This document shows, piece by piece, positions 14,930 to 23,191 of a stretch of DNA of 33,080 bases (its first letter is position 1; each line of letters begins with the position of its first letter). The notes beneath the pieces are model-generated. The model saw nothing but the letters and a program-made list of their open reading frames with translations, was not told the origin of the DNA and did not search any database. This DNA is from Alphaproteobacteria bacterium. Its GTDB lineage: Bacteria; Pseudomonadota; Alphaproteobacteria; DSM-16000; Inquilinaceae. A program made the translations under genes and the position numbers. The stretch lies in the NCBI GenBank assembly GCA_028281265.1, contig JANQKE010000041.1, forward strand, positions 1-33,080, read 5' to 3'.

Positions 14930-15614
14930 ATGACGATCCTGCACCGCAGCCCCTGGACCGATCCGTCGGGCCTTGACCCGCCCGCCGGCGGCACTGCCTT
15001 GTGGTGGCTGGGACAGGCGGGTTTCCTGATCGAGATGGCCGGTCATCGGCTCGTGATCGACGCCTATCTGTCCGATACGCTGGCGGCCAAGTACCGCGGC
15101 ACGGCAACGGGCCCTGGACCGCGGCGTGCCGGCCGGCCGGCTGCACCTGATCGACGTCGGTGAGCGGTTGGATCTGGGCAGCCTGGCGGTGATCGCCACG
15201 CCGGCCGCCCATGAGACCCTCGAGCACGACCCGGACGGGGCGATGCGGTGTCTGGGATACGCCCTGCAGGCCGGCCCCATGACCGTGTGGCATTCCGGCG
15301 ACACCGTCCCGTTCGACGGCCTCGCCGAAACGGTCGCACCTCTGGCGGTCGATCTCGCCCTCCTGCCGGTCAACGGTCGCGATCCGGTGCGGGCCGCCCG
15401 CGGCGTTCCCGGCAATCTCACCCTCGAGGAGGCGGTGGCCCTGGCCGAGCGTATCGGCGCCGGCGCGATGATCGGCCATCACATCGACCTGTTCGCGTTC
15501 AACACCCTGGCGCGAGACGAAGGAGCCACCCGATTGTCGGCCCTGTCCCCGAGCCTCGACGCCGTTCTGGTCGAGACCGGTACCGTCTATCGGGTGACCA
15601 GGCCCTTGAGATAG
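14930..15614 (+). pseudogene. Broken UlaG-like metallo-beta-lactamase-fold hydrolase
   Basis: The N-terminal part reads well in one frame from ATG 14930 (ALWWLGQAGFLIEMAGHRLVIDAYLSDTLAAKYRG), then coding sense jumps near 15094-15112 to the +1 frame, which continues RQRALDRGVPAGRLHLIDVG to the stop at 15614. In family members the strand after YLSD...KYRG leads to a roughly 50-60 residue segment containing the zinc-binding HxHxDH motif. That segment is missing here. The remaining metal-ligand regions (PAAHE, WHSGD, IGHH) are present. An internal deletion of about 150-180 bases with frame change is the simplest explanation, so no functional hydrolase can be made. The family includes L-ascorbate-6-phosphate lactonase. 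Its tail overlaps the convergent cytochrome gene by 28 bases. Confidence 0.82.
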
Positions 15615-16531
15615 ACGGCGATGGCTTCCCGGTCCGCGGCAGTCATCGGGCCGGTGGTGTTCTCCACCACCTTGGCCATGTCGCCGCCGACGAAGTCACC
15701 GTCGGGCAGCATCCCGATCGACAGCATGAAGGCGATGTCCCCGACCGACCAGTCGGCCAAGGCTTCGGCATCGACGGCCGGCATCGTGCGGTCGCCCAAG
15801 CGACCGCCGGCGAACGCCCGGGTCCGGTCGAGCCCGCCCAGGGGGCCACGCGGCGTGTGGCATTCCCCGCAATGCGCCAAAGCCTCGGTCAGATAGGCGC
15901 CGCGGGCGAAGGCGGCCGGTACGTCGGCGGGGAACGCCAGTGTCCCCTCCTCCAGGAACACCGCCTGCCAGACCGGCAGCAGCGCACGCCAGCCGAACGG
16001 CGGCGGCACCTCGTGCGGTCGGTTCGGCGTCGGGGAAGGATCGGCCGCCCGCACCGCGAGCCACAGGTCGGCCAGATCGGCATCGGTGATCGCCGCGTAC
16101 GCCGTGTAGGGAAACGCCGGGAAATAGGCGGTTCCGTCCGGCGCCCTGCCGCGCCGCATGGCGCGCTCGAAATCCGCGAACGTCCAGCCGCCGATCCCGT
16201 GCTCCGCATCGGGGGTGATGTTGGGCGCGTAGAAGGTGCCGAACGGGCTGTCGAGCGCCACCCCGCCGGCCAGCGCATCACCGCCATCAGCGGTGTGGCA
16301 GGAGGCGCAGCCGCCGGCCGCCAGCAGATAGGCGCCCCGCTCCCGAGGGGTGGCCTCGACGGCGGACACTCCGTCCGCCCAACCCGGCGCCGCAGCGACC
16401 AGTTCGGCGATCTCCGGGCCCGGGTGGAGCGGCCCCCGCGCCGCCGCCGCCCCCTGGTCGAACAGCCACCAGCCGCCGGCGACCGCCACGGCGAACAGGA
16501 GGACCAGGACAAGTCCGATGGTGCGGCGCAT
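15587..16531 (-). CDS. Diheme c-type cytochrome, exported and probably membrane-anchored
   Basis: 314 residues. The N-terminal hydrophobic helix (about residues 5-24) has no clear cleavage site and probably anchors the protein. Two heme-binding motifs are present: CASCH (75-79) and CGECH (221-225). Sequence between them (SPFGTFYAPNITPDAEHGIGGWTFADFERAMRRG...PYTAYAAITDADLADLW) matches diheme cytochromes that accept electrons from alcohol, aldose or similar dehydrogenases. A periplasmic electron-transfer role is therefore likely. No dehydrogenase partner lies in the window. It is 87 bases downstream of the cytochrome c' gene on the same strand, so the two may be cotranscribed. Confidence 0.9.
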   Translation of the reverse strand: MRRTIGLVLVLLFAVAVAGGWWLFDQGAAAARGPLHPGPEIAELVAAAPGWADGVSAVEATPRERGAYLLAAGGCASCHTADGGDALAGGVALDSPFGTFYAPNITPDAEHGIGGWTFADFERAMRRGRAPDGTAYFPAFPYTAYAAITDADLADLWLAVRAADPSPTPNRPHEVPPPFGWRALLPVWQAVFLEEGTLAFPADVPAAFARGAYLTEALAHCGECHTPRGPLGGLDRTRAFAGGRLGDRTMPAVDAEALADWSVGDIAFMLSIGMLPDGDFVGGDMAKVVENTTGPMTAADREAIAVYLKGLVTR

Positions 16532-16618
16532 GCGTCCGATCTCCCAAACGCCTGGGCCCTTGGCGACATGCGAGCGGGCGGACGCCGCTCAGCCGGCGCC
16601 CGCCCGTCCACACCGTCG

Positions 16619-17083
16619 TCACTCGGCCCGGTAGACCTCGTGGCAGGCGCCGCAGGTCCGCCCGGCGGTGCCCAGCGCCTGCGCGATCGCGCGGACCTCG
16701 CCGGTCTCCGCCGCCGCGGCGAGCGCCACGATCGCATCGGTCGCATTGTTGGCGGTGGTCTCGAAGCCCGCCCGATCGTCCCAGATGACGGCCAGGGCTT
16801 CGCTGTCGGACACCCCGACGCCGGTGCCTTCGGGGAACCAGCTCAGGATGTCGGGCGCGATCCCCGCCGCGGCGGCCGAGGTCGTCTGCACCTGCTCGAC
16901 CGTGCCGCCTTCGTTGCGGACCAGGGCCGCGGTCGCCCGCATCATCGCACCGAACACCTTCATCTGGTCCTGGCGGTACTCGACCGCCGCTTCCGGATCG
17001 GACGGCATCTGGGCCAGGGCGGCCCCCGTTGCCCCAAGACCGATCGCCCCGCCCAAAAGGACGGCCCCCAGCATCCTGCGCAT
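16619..17083 (-). CDS. Cytochrome c' / c-556 family protein
   Basis: 154 residues, with a signal peptide ending in GAALA-QMP near residue 25. The body is predicted mostly helical and fits the four-helix cytochrome c' fold, beginning with YRQDQMKVFGAMMRATAALV. The single heme motif is at the C-terminus, CGACH (144-148), followed by EVYRAE, as usual for the family. Such proteins bind NO or transfer electrons in the periplasm. AGAGAGGCGAG precedes the ATG. A small hairpin lies upstream at 17113-17132. Its pairing with the diheme cytochrome gene suggests a joint periplasmic redox role. Confidence 0.92.
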   Translation of the reverse strand: MRRMLGAVLLGGAIGLGATGAALAQMPSDPEAAVEYRQDQMKVFGAMMRATAALVRNEGGTVEQVQTTSAAAAGIAPDILSWFPEGTGVGVSDSEALAVIWDDRAGFETTANNATDAIVALAAAAETGEVRAIAQALGTAGRTCGACHEVYRAE

Positions 17084-17112
17084 GTCAGCTCGCCTCTCTG
17101 TTGTGATTTACC

Positions 17113-17132
17113 GGCATCCGCACACGGATACC
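17113..17132 (-). terminator. Small hairpin downstream of leuB
   Basis: On minus-strand RNA, GGUAUCCG pairs with CGGAUGCC across a UGUG loop, fully if one G-U wobble is allowed; the plus-strand RNA would contain a mismatch instead. It is about 160 bases after the leuB stop and 30 bases before the cytochrome c' start. No strong U-tract follows. It could be a weak terminator or a leader structure of the cytochrome c' mRNA. Confidence 0.3.
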
Positions 17133-17291
17133 GTTGCAGCATCACCGAGAGTGGACCGGCCCCCGGGGCGGATCAAGAGCCCGCCGCCGTTCCGTAGCAA
17201 ACAATATGCGCAAGCGCTGATGGACGGTACGCCGCTGGGACAAGATGAGAGTGAGAGCCTCTTACTTGCGGACGTCCGGGCGCAGGATGCC

Positions 17292-18404
17292 CTAGGCGAC
17301 CGCCAGATCGAGCTCGGCCAGAATCGCGTCGCCCATGCCGCCCGTACCGACCCGGGTGCAGCCTTCGGCCATGATGTCGCCCGTGCGAATCCCCCGATCG
17401 AGGACCCGGGCGACCGCGCCTTCGACCAGATCGGCCTCCTCCCCGAGCCCGAAGCTGTAGCGCAGGCACATCGCAAAGCTCAGGATCATCGCGATCGGGT
17501 TGGCGATCCCCTGGCCGGCGATGTCGGGGGCGGAGCCGTGCACCGGCTCGTACAGGGCCGGCCGTCTGCCGGTTTCGTCCCCGGCACCCAGCGACGCCGA
17601 CGGCAGCATGCCCAGGGAGCCGGTGAGCATCGCCGCCTCGTCCGACAGCATGTCGCCGAACAGATTGTCCGTGACGATGACGTCGAACTGCTTGGGATCG
17701 CGGACCAGCTGCATGGCGCAGTTGTCGGCATACATATGGCTCAACCCGACATCGGTGAAGCCGGCCGCATGGGTCGCCGTCACCACCTTCCGCCACAGCC
17801 GGCCGCTTTCCATGACATTGGCCTTTTCGACCGAGCAGACCCGGCCGGCCCGCTTGCGGGCGAGATCGAAGGCGACCTCCGCCACCCGGCGGATCTCGGA
17901 GGTGGTGTAGGCCTGGGTGTTGACCCCTTTCTCCTGCCCGTCGTCGAGCGGGAAGATGCCGCGCGGTTCACCGAAATAGACCCCCCCGGTCAGCTCGCGG
18001 ACGATCATGATATCGAGGCCTTCGACCACCTCCCGCTTGAGGGTGGACGCGTCGGCCAGGGCCGGGAACACCATCGCCGGACGGAGATTGGCGAACAAGC
18101 CCCGTTCCTTCCTCAACGCCAGGAGTCCCGCCTCCGGCCGCACGGCGAAGTCGAGCTGGTCGTATTGCGGACCGCCGACCGCCCCCAGCAGCACCGCATC
18201 GACCTTCCTGGCGGTTTTCAGGGTCGCATCCGCCAGCGGCTTGCCATGCGCGTCATAGGCGCAGCCACCGACCAGATCCTCCGTCAGATCGAAGGCGATC
18301 GACCGCTTGGCCGCGAGCCAGTCGCAAACCCGGACCACCTGGGCCATGACTTCGGGGCCGATTCCGTCACCGGGCAGCAGCAGGAGGGACTTGTTCGCGG
18401 TCAT
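17292..18404 (-). CDS. leuB: 3-isopropylmalate dehydrogenase
   Basis: 370 residues, the cytosolic NAD-dependent dehydrogenase of the third leucine-biosynthesis step. It begins with [20 protein letters not shown], carries [22 protein letters not shown] with the substrate-binding arginines, the [14 protein letters not shown] loop, [17 protein letters not shown] with the catalytic lysine, [16 protein letters not shown] with the metal-binding aspartates, and the NAD-binding [23 protein letters not shown]. The length is exactly typical. No leuC or leuD is nearby. The roughly 154 bases to the yihY-type gene upstream hold no gene. Confidence 0.98.
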   Translation of the reverse strand: MTANKSLLLLPGDGIGPEVMAQVVRVCDWLAAKRSIAFDLTEDLVGGCAYDAHGKPLADATLKTARKVDAVLLGAVGGPQYDQLDFAVRPEAGLLALRKERGLFANLRPAMVFPALADASTLKREVVEGLDIMIVRELTGGVYFGEPRGIFPLDDGQEKGVNTQAYTTSEIRRVAEVAFDLARKRAGRVCSVEKANVMESGRLWRKVVTATHAAGFTDVGLSHMYADNCAMQLVRDPKQFDVIVTDNLFGDMLSDEAAMLTGSLGMLPSASLGAGDETGRRPALYEPVHGSAPDIAGQGIANPIAMILSFAMCLRYSFGLGEEADLVEGAVARVLDRGIRTGDIMAEGCTRVGTGGMGDAILAELDLAVA

Positions 18405-18558
18405 ACTGGTTCCGAACTCGATGACGGGACACGAAGGTGATCGACCGGTGCGGCGCAGCCGGCCGAAGGGGAAGCCCGGTTGCGGTATCAGCCCGCCCGG
18501 CGGGGGTCAATCCGGCCGCGGCAGGGGCGGCGGCGCCCCGGCCGAGAGACCGCGGCGC

Positions 18559-19875
18559 TCAGCCTCCCTCCGCCACCGCGCGGATGGCCGGTCGGGAGGC
18601 TTGTTCCGCCGGTCCGTCGTCCGGCATCCGATCGGCCAGCAGATCGGCCAAGGTCACGGTCAGATGGGGCGCGGCCGAGCGCTGGGCCGCGGCGACATGG
18701 TTCGACAGCCGATCGAACCAGGGACCATCGGCCGCCGGCACGGGGGCCGGGGCGCTTTCGGTCAACAGACCCAGCCAGCGCATCACGTCGCCGAGGCTGA
18801 CCTGTCCGAGATCCCGGGCGAGATACCAGCGCTCGTCGCTGCCCCGCTGCACCATCCGATGATCCCGCAACCCCTCCAGCAAGGCGTCCAGCGTCGCGGT
18901 ACCGGAGCGCAGCCGCCGGCCGAGCTCCCGACGGCTCAGACCCCCGCCATCCCGGGCCGACGCGGCCAGAGCGTGCAGGACCGCCAGCGCCAGGGACAGC
19001 CGCGCCGCCGCCGGCAGGTCGCGGTAGCGCCCGCCCAACAGCCGGCCGGCCCGGAAATCGGGCAGCGCGGCGGCGACCACGGCGCCGAGCAGCACGATCG
19101 ACCAGCCGACATACAGCCAGACCAGGAAGATCGGCACCGTCGAGACCGCGCCGTAGATCGTCTCGTAGACCGGGAACTGCACCAGATAGGCGGCGAACAG
19201 GCTCTTCGACAGTTCGAACAGCGCCGCCGCCACCACGCCGCCGATCAGCGCGTCCGGCCAGCGCACGGGCCGGTTCGGGATCACCAGATACAGGACCGTG
19301 AAGCCGACGCATTCGAACAGGAAAGGCAGCACCCCGACGAACGCCCCGACCGCATCGAAGGCGGCCGCCAACCCGGCCTGGGAAATCACCTGGGCCGTGA
19401 CCGACAGACTCGCCCCGAACAGCAGCGGCGTCAGCGTCAGGATCGCCCAGAAGGACAGCAGGCGAATCAGGACCGGCCGCTTCTCCCGCACCCGCCAGAT
19501 CGCGTTGAACGCCCCCTCGATGGTGGCGAGAAGCAGCACCGAGGTCAGGATCAGGGCGATGATGCCGGCGGCCGTGAGCCGCCCGGCATTGGCGGAGAAG
19601 TCGTCGAGATAACTCAGCACCGACTGGCCGACCTGGGGGACCAGCGTGTCGAAGATCAGCGCCTGGGCCTGGTTCTCGATCTCCCGAAACGCCGGGAAAG
19701 CCGAAAACAGGCTGAACGTGATCGTCATCAGCGGCACCAGCGCCAGCAGCGAGGTGTAGGTCAGTGCCGCTGCGGACCGGCCGCAGCCATCTTCCCCGAA
19801 CCGGGCGGCGGCGAAGCCGATGAAGCTGCCCGTCACCCGGATCGGGCGGGGCAGACGGGCCGACCAGGCGCGCAC
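18559..19875 (-). CDS. YihY/BrkB-family inner-membrane protein with C-terminal winged helix
   Basis: From a GTG at 19875 this is 438 residues. The conserved block CGRSAAALTYTSLLALVPLMTITFSLFSAFP starts the YihY region, which has about six membrane segments and ends near LPDFRAGRLLGG. A C-terminal soluble domain of about 150 residues includes a winged-helix-like segment (LSRRELGRRLRSGTATLDALLEGLRDHRMV). Function is unknown; the family was once mislabelled ribonuclease BN. The frame stays open to an ATG at 20022, but that start would overlap the fabI ATG on the opposite strand and leave no room for promoters; the extra 49 residues are polar and low-complexity. The GTG start is therefore preferred but unproven. 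Confidence 0.85.
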   Translation of the reverse strand: MRAWSARLPRPIRVTGSFIGFAAARFGEDGCGRSAAALTYTSLLALVPLMTITFSLFSAFPAFREIENQAQALIFDTLVPQVGQSVLSYLDDFSANAGRLTAAGIIALILTSVLLLATIEGAFNAIWRVREKRPVLIRLLSFWAILTLTPLLFGASLSVTAQVISQAGLAAAFDAVGAFVGVLPFLFECVGFTVLYLVIPNRPVRWPDALIGGVVAAALFELSKSLFAAYLVQFPVYETIYGAVSTVPIFLVWLYVGWSIVLLGAVVAAALPDFRAGRLLGGRYRDLPAAARLSLALAVLHALAASARDGGGLSRRELGRRLRSGTATLDALLEGLRDHRMVQRGSDERWYLARDLGQVSLGDVMRWLGLLTESAPAPVPAADGPWFDRLSNHVAAAQRSAAPHLTVTLADLLADRMPDDGPAEQASRPAIRAVAEGG

Positions 19876-20020
19876 GGCACCGGCCGACCGCCACGGAAGC
19901 GGGCCGGAGGCCGCTTTGCCGGTGCGGGCGGTTTGTGTAAGGTCCCGATCCGGCGCGCCGCTTCGATCCGCCCGGGCCTCGGTGCCGCCGTGGTTTTCGT
20001 TATCGCTGGAATTCTCACGC

Positions 20021-20860
20021 ATGACCGTTTCGACCCCGCTGATGGCCGGCAAGCGTGGGCTTGTCATGGGCTTGGCCAACGACCGATCGATCGCTTGGGG
20101 GATCGCCAAGGCCTGCGCCGATGCCGGCGCCGAGCTGGCGTTCAGCTATCCGGTCGAACCGCTGTTGCGGCGGGTCAAGCCGCTGGCCGAATCGCTGGGA
20201 TCGGAACTGGTACTGCACTGCGACGTGACCGATCAGGCCAGCATCGACGCCTGCTTCGAGGCGATCGGCCAGCGCTGGGGACGGCTCGATTTCCTGGTCC
20301 ATGCGATCGCTTTCTCGGACAAGGCCGAACTGGACGGTGCCTACCTTAACACATCGCGGGAGAACTTCCTGCGCACGATGGACGTGTCCTGCTACAGCCT
20401 GACCGCGGTTGCGCAGAAGGCGGTGCCGCTGATGACCGGGGGCGGGTCGATCCTCACCCTGACGTATTACGGGGCGGAACGGGTCATGCCGCACTACAAC
20501 GTCATGGGCGTGGCGAAAGCGGCGCTGGAGGCGAGCGTGCGCTACCTCGCCACCGATCTGGGCGGCCGGAACATCCGCGTGAACGCCATCTCCGCCGGGC
20601 CGATGAAAACGCTCGCCGCCAGCGGGATCGGGGATTTCCGCTACATCCTCAAATGGAATGAGCTCAACGCCCCGCTCAAGCGCAACGTCACGCTGGACCA
20701 GGTCGGCGCCTCGGGTCTGTATCTGCTCAGCGACATGGGCGCCGGCGTGACGGGGGAGGTCCACCACGTCGACAGCGGCTACCACACCGTGGGGATGCTG
20801 TCGGTCGACGCGATCCCGGAGACGGCCAAGCTGATGCAGGCGATGCTGCCCAAAGAGTGA
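20021..20860 (+). CDS. fabI: Enoyl-[acyl-carrier-protein] reductase (NADH)
   Basis: 279 residues, the last reductase of the fatty-acid elongation cycle and the target of triclosan-type inhibitors. It has the FabI-specific nucleotide-binding start [15 protein letters not shown] (17-31), [42 protein letters not shown] with Tyr149, Tyr159 and Lys166 equivalent to the E. coli Tyr146/Tyr156/Lys163 set, and [18 protein letters not shown]. Its Shine-Dalgarno is weak (GGAA about 9 bases upstream). It is divergent from the yihY-type gene and 58 bases before aroC, with which it is probably cotranscribed. Confidence 0.97.
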   Translation: MTVSTPLMAGKRGLVMGLANDRSIAWGIAKACADAGAELAFSYPVEPLLRRVKPLAESLGSELVLHCDVTDQASIDACFEAIGQRWGRLDFLVHAIAFSDKAELDGAYLNTSRENFLRTMDVSCYSLTAVAQKAVPLMTGGGSILTLTYYGAERVMPHYNVMGVAKAALEASVRYLATDLGGRNIRVNAISAGPMKTLAASGIGDFRYILKWNELNAPLKRNVTLDQVGASGLYLLSDMGAGVTGEVHHVDSGYHTVGMLSVDAIPETAKLMQAMLPKE

Positions 20861-20918
20861 CGGCGACCCGCCCCCTTCTCCACCGTCACCCATTCCATCG
20901 GACGACCACAGGCCCGCG

Positions 20919-21998
20919 ATGGCAGGCAACAGCTTCGGCACCGCGTTCCGCTTCACCACCTGGGGGGAGAGCCACGGCCCGGCGATCGGCTGCGTGGTCG
21001 ATGGCTGCCCGCCCCGCATCCCGTTGAGCGAAGCCGACATCCAGCCCTTTCTGGACCGGCGGCGGCCGGGCCAGTCCCGCCACACCACCCAGCGGCGGGA
21101 ACCCGATCGGATCAGGATCCTGTCCGGCGTGTTCGAAGGGCAGACCACCGGCACGCCGATCGCCCTGGTGATCGAGAATCAGGACCAGCGCTCCAAGGAT
21201 TACGGCGAGATCGCCGCGAAGTTCCGGCCCGGGCACGCCGACATCACCTATTGGCAGAAATACGGCATCCGGGATTATCGCGGCGGCGGCCGGTCCTCGG
21301 CGCGGGAGACGGCGATGCGGGTCGCCGCCGGTGCGATCGCGCGCAAGGTGCTGGGGTCGGCGATCCGGGTTCGCGGCGCCTTGGTGCGGATGGGCCCGCA
21401 CGGGATCAACCGGGCGGCCTGGGACTGGGATGCGGTCGACGGCAACCCGTTCTTCTGCCCCGACGCCACGGCCGCCGACCGCTGGGCGGCGGAGCTGGAT
21501 GCGATCCGCAAGGCCGGCTCCTCGCTCGGCGCCGTGATCGAGATCGTGGCCACGGGTGTGCCGGCCGGCCTGGGCGAGCCGATCTACGACAAGCTCGACA
21601 GCGACCTCGCCCGGGCGCTGATGACGATCAATGCCGTCAAGGGGGTCGAGATCGGCGACGGGTTCGCCGCTGCGACCCTGCGCGGCGAAGACAATGCCGA
21701 CGAACTGCGCATAGGCGCCGATGGGCAGCCCGAATTCCTGGCCAACCATGCCGGCGGCGTCCTGGGCGGGATCTCGACCGGTCAGGACGTCGTCGCCCGG
21801 TTCGCGGTCAAGCCGACCTCCAGCATCCTGACCCCGCGCCAAACGGTCGATCTGGACGGCAACGACACCGACATCCGCACCAAGGGCCGGCACGACCCCT
21901 GTGTCGGCATTCGGGCGGTGCCGGTGGGCGAGGCGATGGTGGCGCTGGTGCTGGCCGACCACCTGCTGCGCGCCCGCGGGCTGGGCCAGACCGTCTAG
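20919..21998 (+). CDS. aroC: Chorismate synthase
   Basis: 359 residues, the FMN-dependent enzyme converting EPSP to chorismate, end of the shikimate pathway. Signatures are complete: [19 protein letters not shown] (13-31), [17 protein letters not shown], the [20 protein letters not shown] region, [16 protein letters not shown] and [18 protein letters not shown] near the end. Length is normal. The last codons GQTV-stop are the first unit of a 15-bp tandem repeat that continues downstream and repeats the stop codon in frame. The genuine shikimate-pathway aroE is not in this window. Confidence 0.98.
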   Translation: MAGNSFGTAFRFTTWGESHGPAIGCVVDGCPPRIPLSEADIQPFLDRRRPGQSRHTTQRREPDRIRILSGVFEGQTTGTPIALVIENQDQRSKDYGEIAAKFRPGHADITYWQKYGIRDYRGGGRSSARETAMRVAAGAIARKVLGSAIRVRGALVRMGPHGINRAAWDWDAVDGNPFFCPDATAADRWAAELDAIRKAGSSLGAVIEIVATGVPAGLGEPIYDKLDSDLARALMTINAVKGVEIGDGFAAATLRGEDNADELRIGADGQPEFLANHAGGVLGGISTGQDVVARFAVKPTSSILTPRQTVDLDGNDTDIRTKGRHDPCVGIRAVPVGEAMVALVLADHLLRARGLGQTV

Positions 21999-22044
21999 AG
22001 CCAGACCGTCTAGAGCCAGACCGTCTAGAGCCAGACCGTCTAGA
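21985..22044 (+). repeat. Four tandem copies of a 15-bp unit that includes the aroC stop codon
   Basis: The unit GCCAGACCGTCTAGA occurs four times without a mismatch (21985, 22000, 22015, 22030). Unit one encodes the aroC C-terminus and its TAG. Because 15 is a multiple of three, every further unit carries another in-frame TAG, reading Ser-Gln-Thr-Val-stop after each readthrough. The repeat therefore preserves the protein end whatever the copy number, as long as at least one unit remains. Confidence 0.95.
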
Positions 22045-22096
22045 GGCGGAGGCGCATCAGGCTGTGCCCATATAGGGGCTGTTTTCAGGCGTTCGA

Positions 22097-22140
22097 GACG
22101 TCAAGGGCGGACCGCCGCGCCGCGGTTCACCCCTGACGTC
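22097..22140. terminator. Bidirectional stem-loop between convergent aroC and the XRE regulator gene
   Basis: GACGTCA (22097-22103) pairs with TGACGTC (22134-22140), and the stem continues inward with mismatches: about 18 of 22 positions pair, on visual count. It lies midway between the converging stops at 21998 and 22210. There is no marked T-tract on either side, so intrinsic termination is likely only in part. Confidence 0.5.
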
Positions 22141-22209
22141 TGGAACCGCCCGTAGAAGACGGATCCCCAGGAGCGTCAAGGGCGCAGGCGGGGCGGGGGC
22201 CAAGGCGTC

Positions 22210-23067
22210 TCATCCGGCCGAAAGCTCGGACCATAGACGTTTGAGGTGACGGGGAACGTCGGTGGGCTGCAGGACGGCGCCACGGATCAGGCTGTCGAAA
22301 TGGCCGATCAGCGACCGGGTCACCTCGGTTGCCGTGAGCACGAGATACATCTGGCCGATATAGATCGCCGCCCGCTTCGGCCCGAAGATGGTGACCGGAA
22401 CGGAGTACCGTTCCCGCCCGTCGAACAGGAACCACCGGAACGTCGGATAGAGTTCGTCACAGCGCTCGATCATGTCCGCAAGCGCCTGGCGGCGGGCGCG
22501 TTCCTCGAGCTGGCGCCAGATGCCCTCGCCCCGAGCGAACGCGTTCACGCCCTGGATCGAGCTGCAGCATTCCATGTCGGTTTCGGGCCGCCGCTGGTAG
22601 GCGAGCCGCCCTTCCGCCGCCTCGATCGCCTGTTTCGGCGATTGCGTTGCGAAATGCGCCAGCTCGTAGCGCAGCGTATCCCGGGACTTGAGCAGATCCG
22701 GCAGCGTCGACGGCACATAGCGGATCTTGTAGCCGCTGGCCTCCTGATGCCAGGCGGCGAGGCGGGCATCGGCCGGGTTCAGCGCATCGGGCGCGATGCT
22801 CACCGTCTCCTCCAGCATCTCGGCGCCGAGCTGGTTCTCGGTCGTCAGCCCCAGCAGCCAATCCACGCTCACCCGTCGCGCCATGGCGATGGCGGTGAGG
22901 GAGTCCAGACGCGGCAGCCGATCATTGGCGGGCGACAGCAGTTGCGACAGCGTGCTGCGGTCGAGCCCCACCAGCGTCGCAAACGCACTGCGGCTTTGGC
23001 CGGATTCGGTGATGATCTGCTCCAGCCGGTCGCGGAAGCCGGCCAGGAACGCCCGTCTGTCCTTCAT
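22210..23067 (-). CDS. XRE-family transcriptional regulator with long C-terminal domain
   Basis: 285 residues. An N-terminal helix-turn-helix domain spans about residues 10-75 (FRDRLEQIITESGQSRSAFA, LVGLDRSTLSQLLSP, then LPRLDSLTAIAMARRVSVDWLLGLT). A C-terminal domain of roughly 200 residues shows no motif I can name; it includes ASGYKIRYVPSTLPDLLK and YSVPVTIFGPKRAAIYIGQM, and might bind a ligand. The start at 23067 is chosen for GAGACAG just upstream and because the HTH begins soon after. It is divergent from the desaturase gene with a perfect palindrome between them, so autoregulation and control of the desaturase are plausible. Confidence 0.88.
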   Translation of the reverse strand: MKDRRAFLAGFRDRLEQIITESGQSRSAFATLVGLDRSTLSQLLSPANDRLPRLDSLTAIAMARRVSVDWLLGLTTENQLGAEMLEETVSIAPDALNPADARLAAWHQEASGYKIRYVPSTLPDLLKSRDTLRYELAHFATQSPKQAIEAAEGRLAYQRRPETDMECCSSIQGVNAFARGEGIWRQLEERARRQALADMIERCDELYPTFRWFLFDGRERYSVPVTIFGPKRAAIYIGQMYLVLTATEVTRSLIGHFDSLIRGAVLQPTDVPRHLKRLWSELSAG

Positions 23068-23105
23068 CTGTCTCGAATGCCCCGATCTGATGTATATCGT
23101 CAAGA

Positions 23106-23125
23106 CTGTCGCATAAGCGCGACAG
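23106..23125. promoter_or_regulatory. Operator-like palindrome between the XRE regulator and desaturase genes
   Basis: CTGTCGC and GCGACAG form perfect 7-bp arms around a 6-base centre (ATAAGC). The site is 39 bases before the regulator ATG and 66 bases before the desaturase ATG, the position expected for a shared operator. Binding by the adjacent XRE protein is inferred. Confidence 0.55.
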
Positions 23126-23191
23126 ACGATGTGAACACGCGTGCGTGTTGTCGCCTTGTCCGGTACGGCCTCGAACGGGCATCGACGCCGT

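Noticed and set aside
21985..22044. 15-bp tandem array considered as a CRISPR
   Set aside because: The units are directly adjacent without spacers and overlap a coding end; no cas gene is present.
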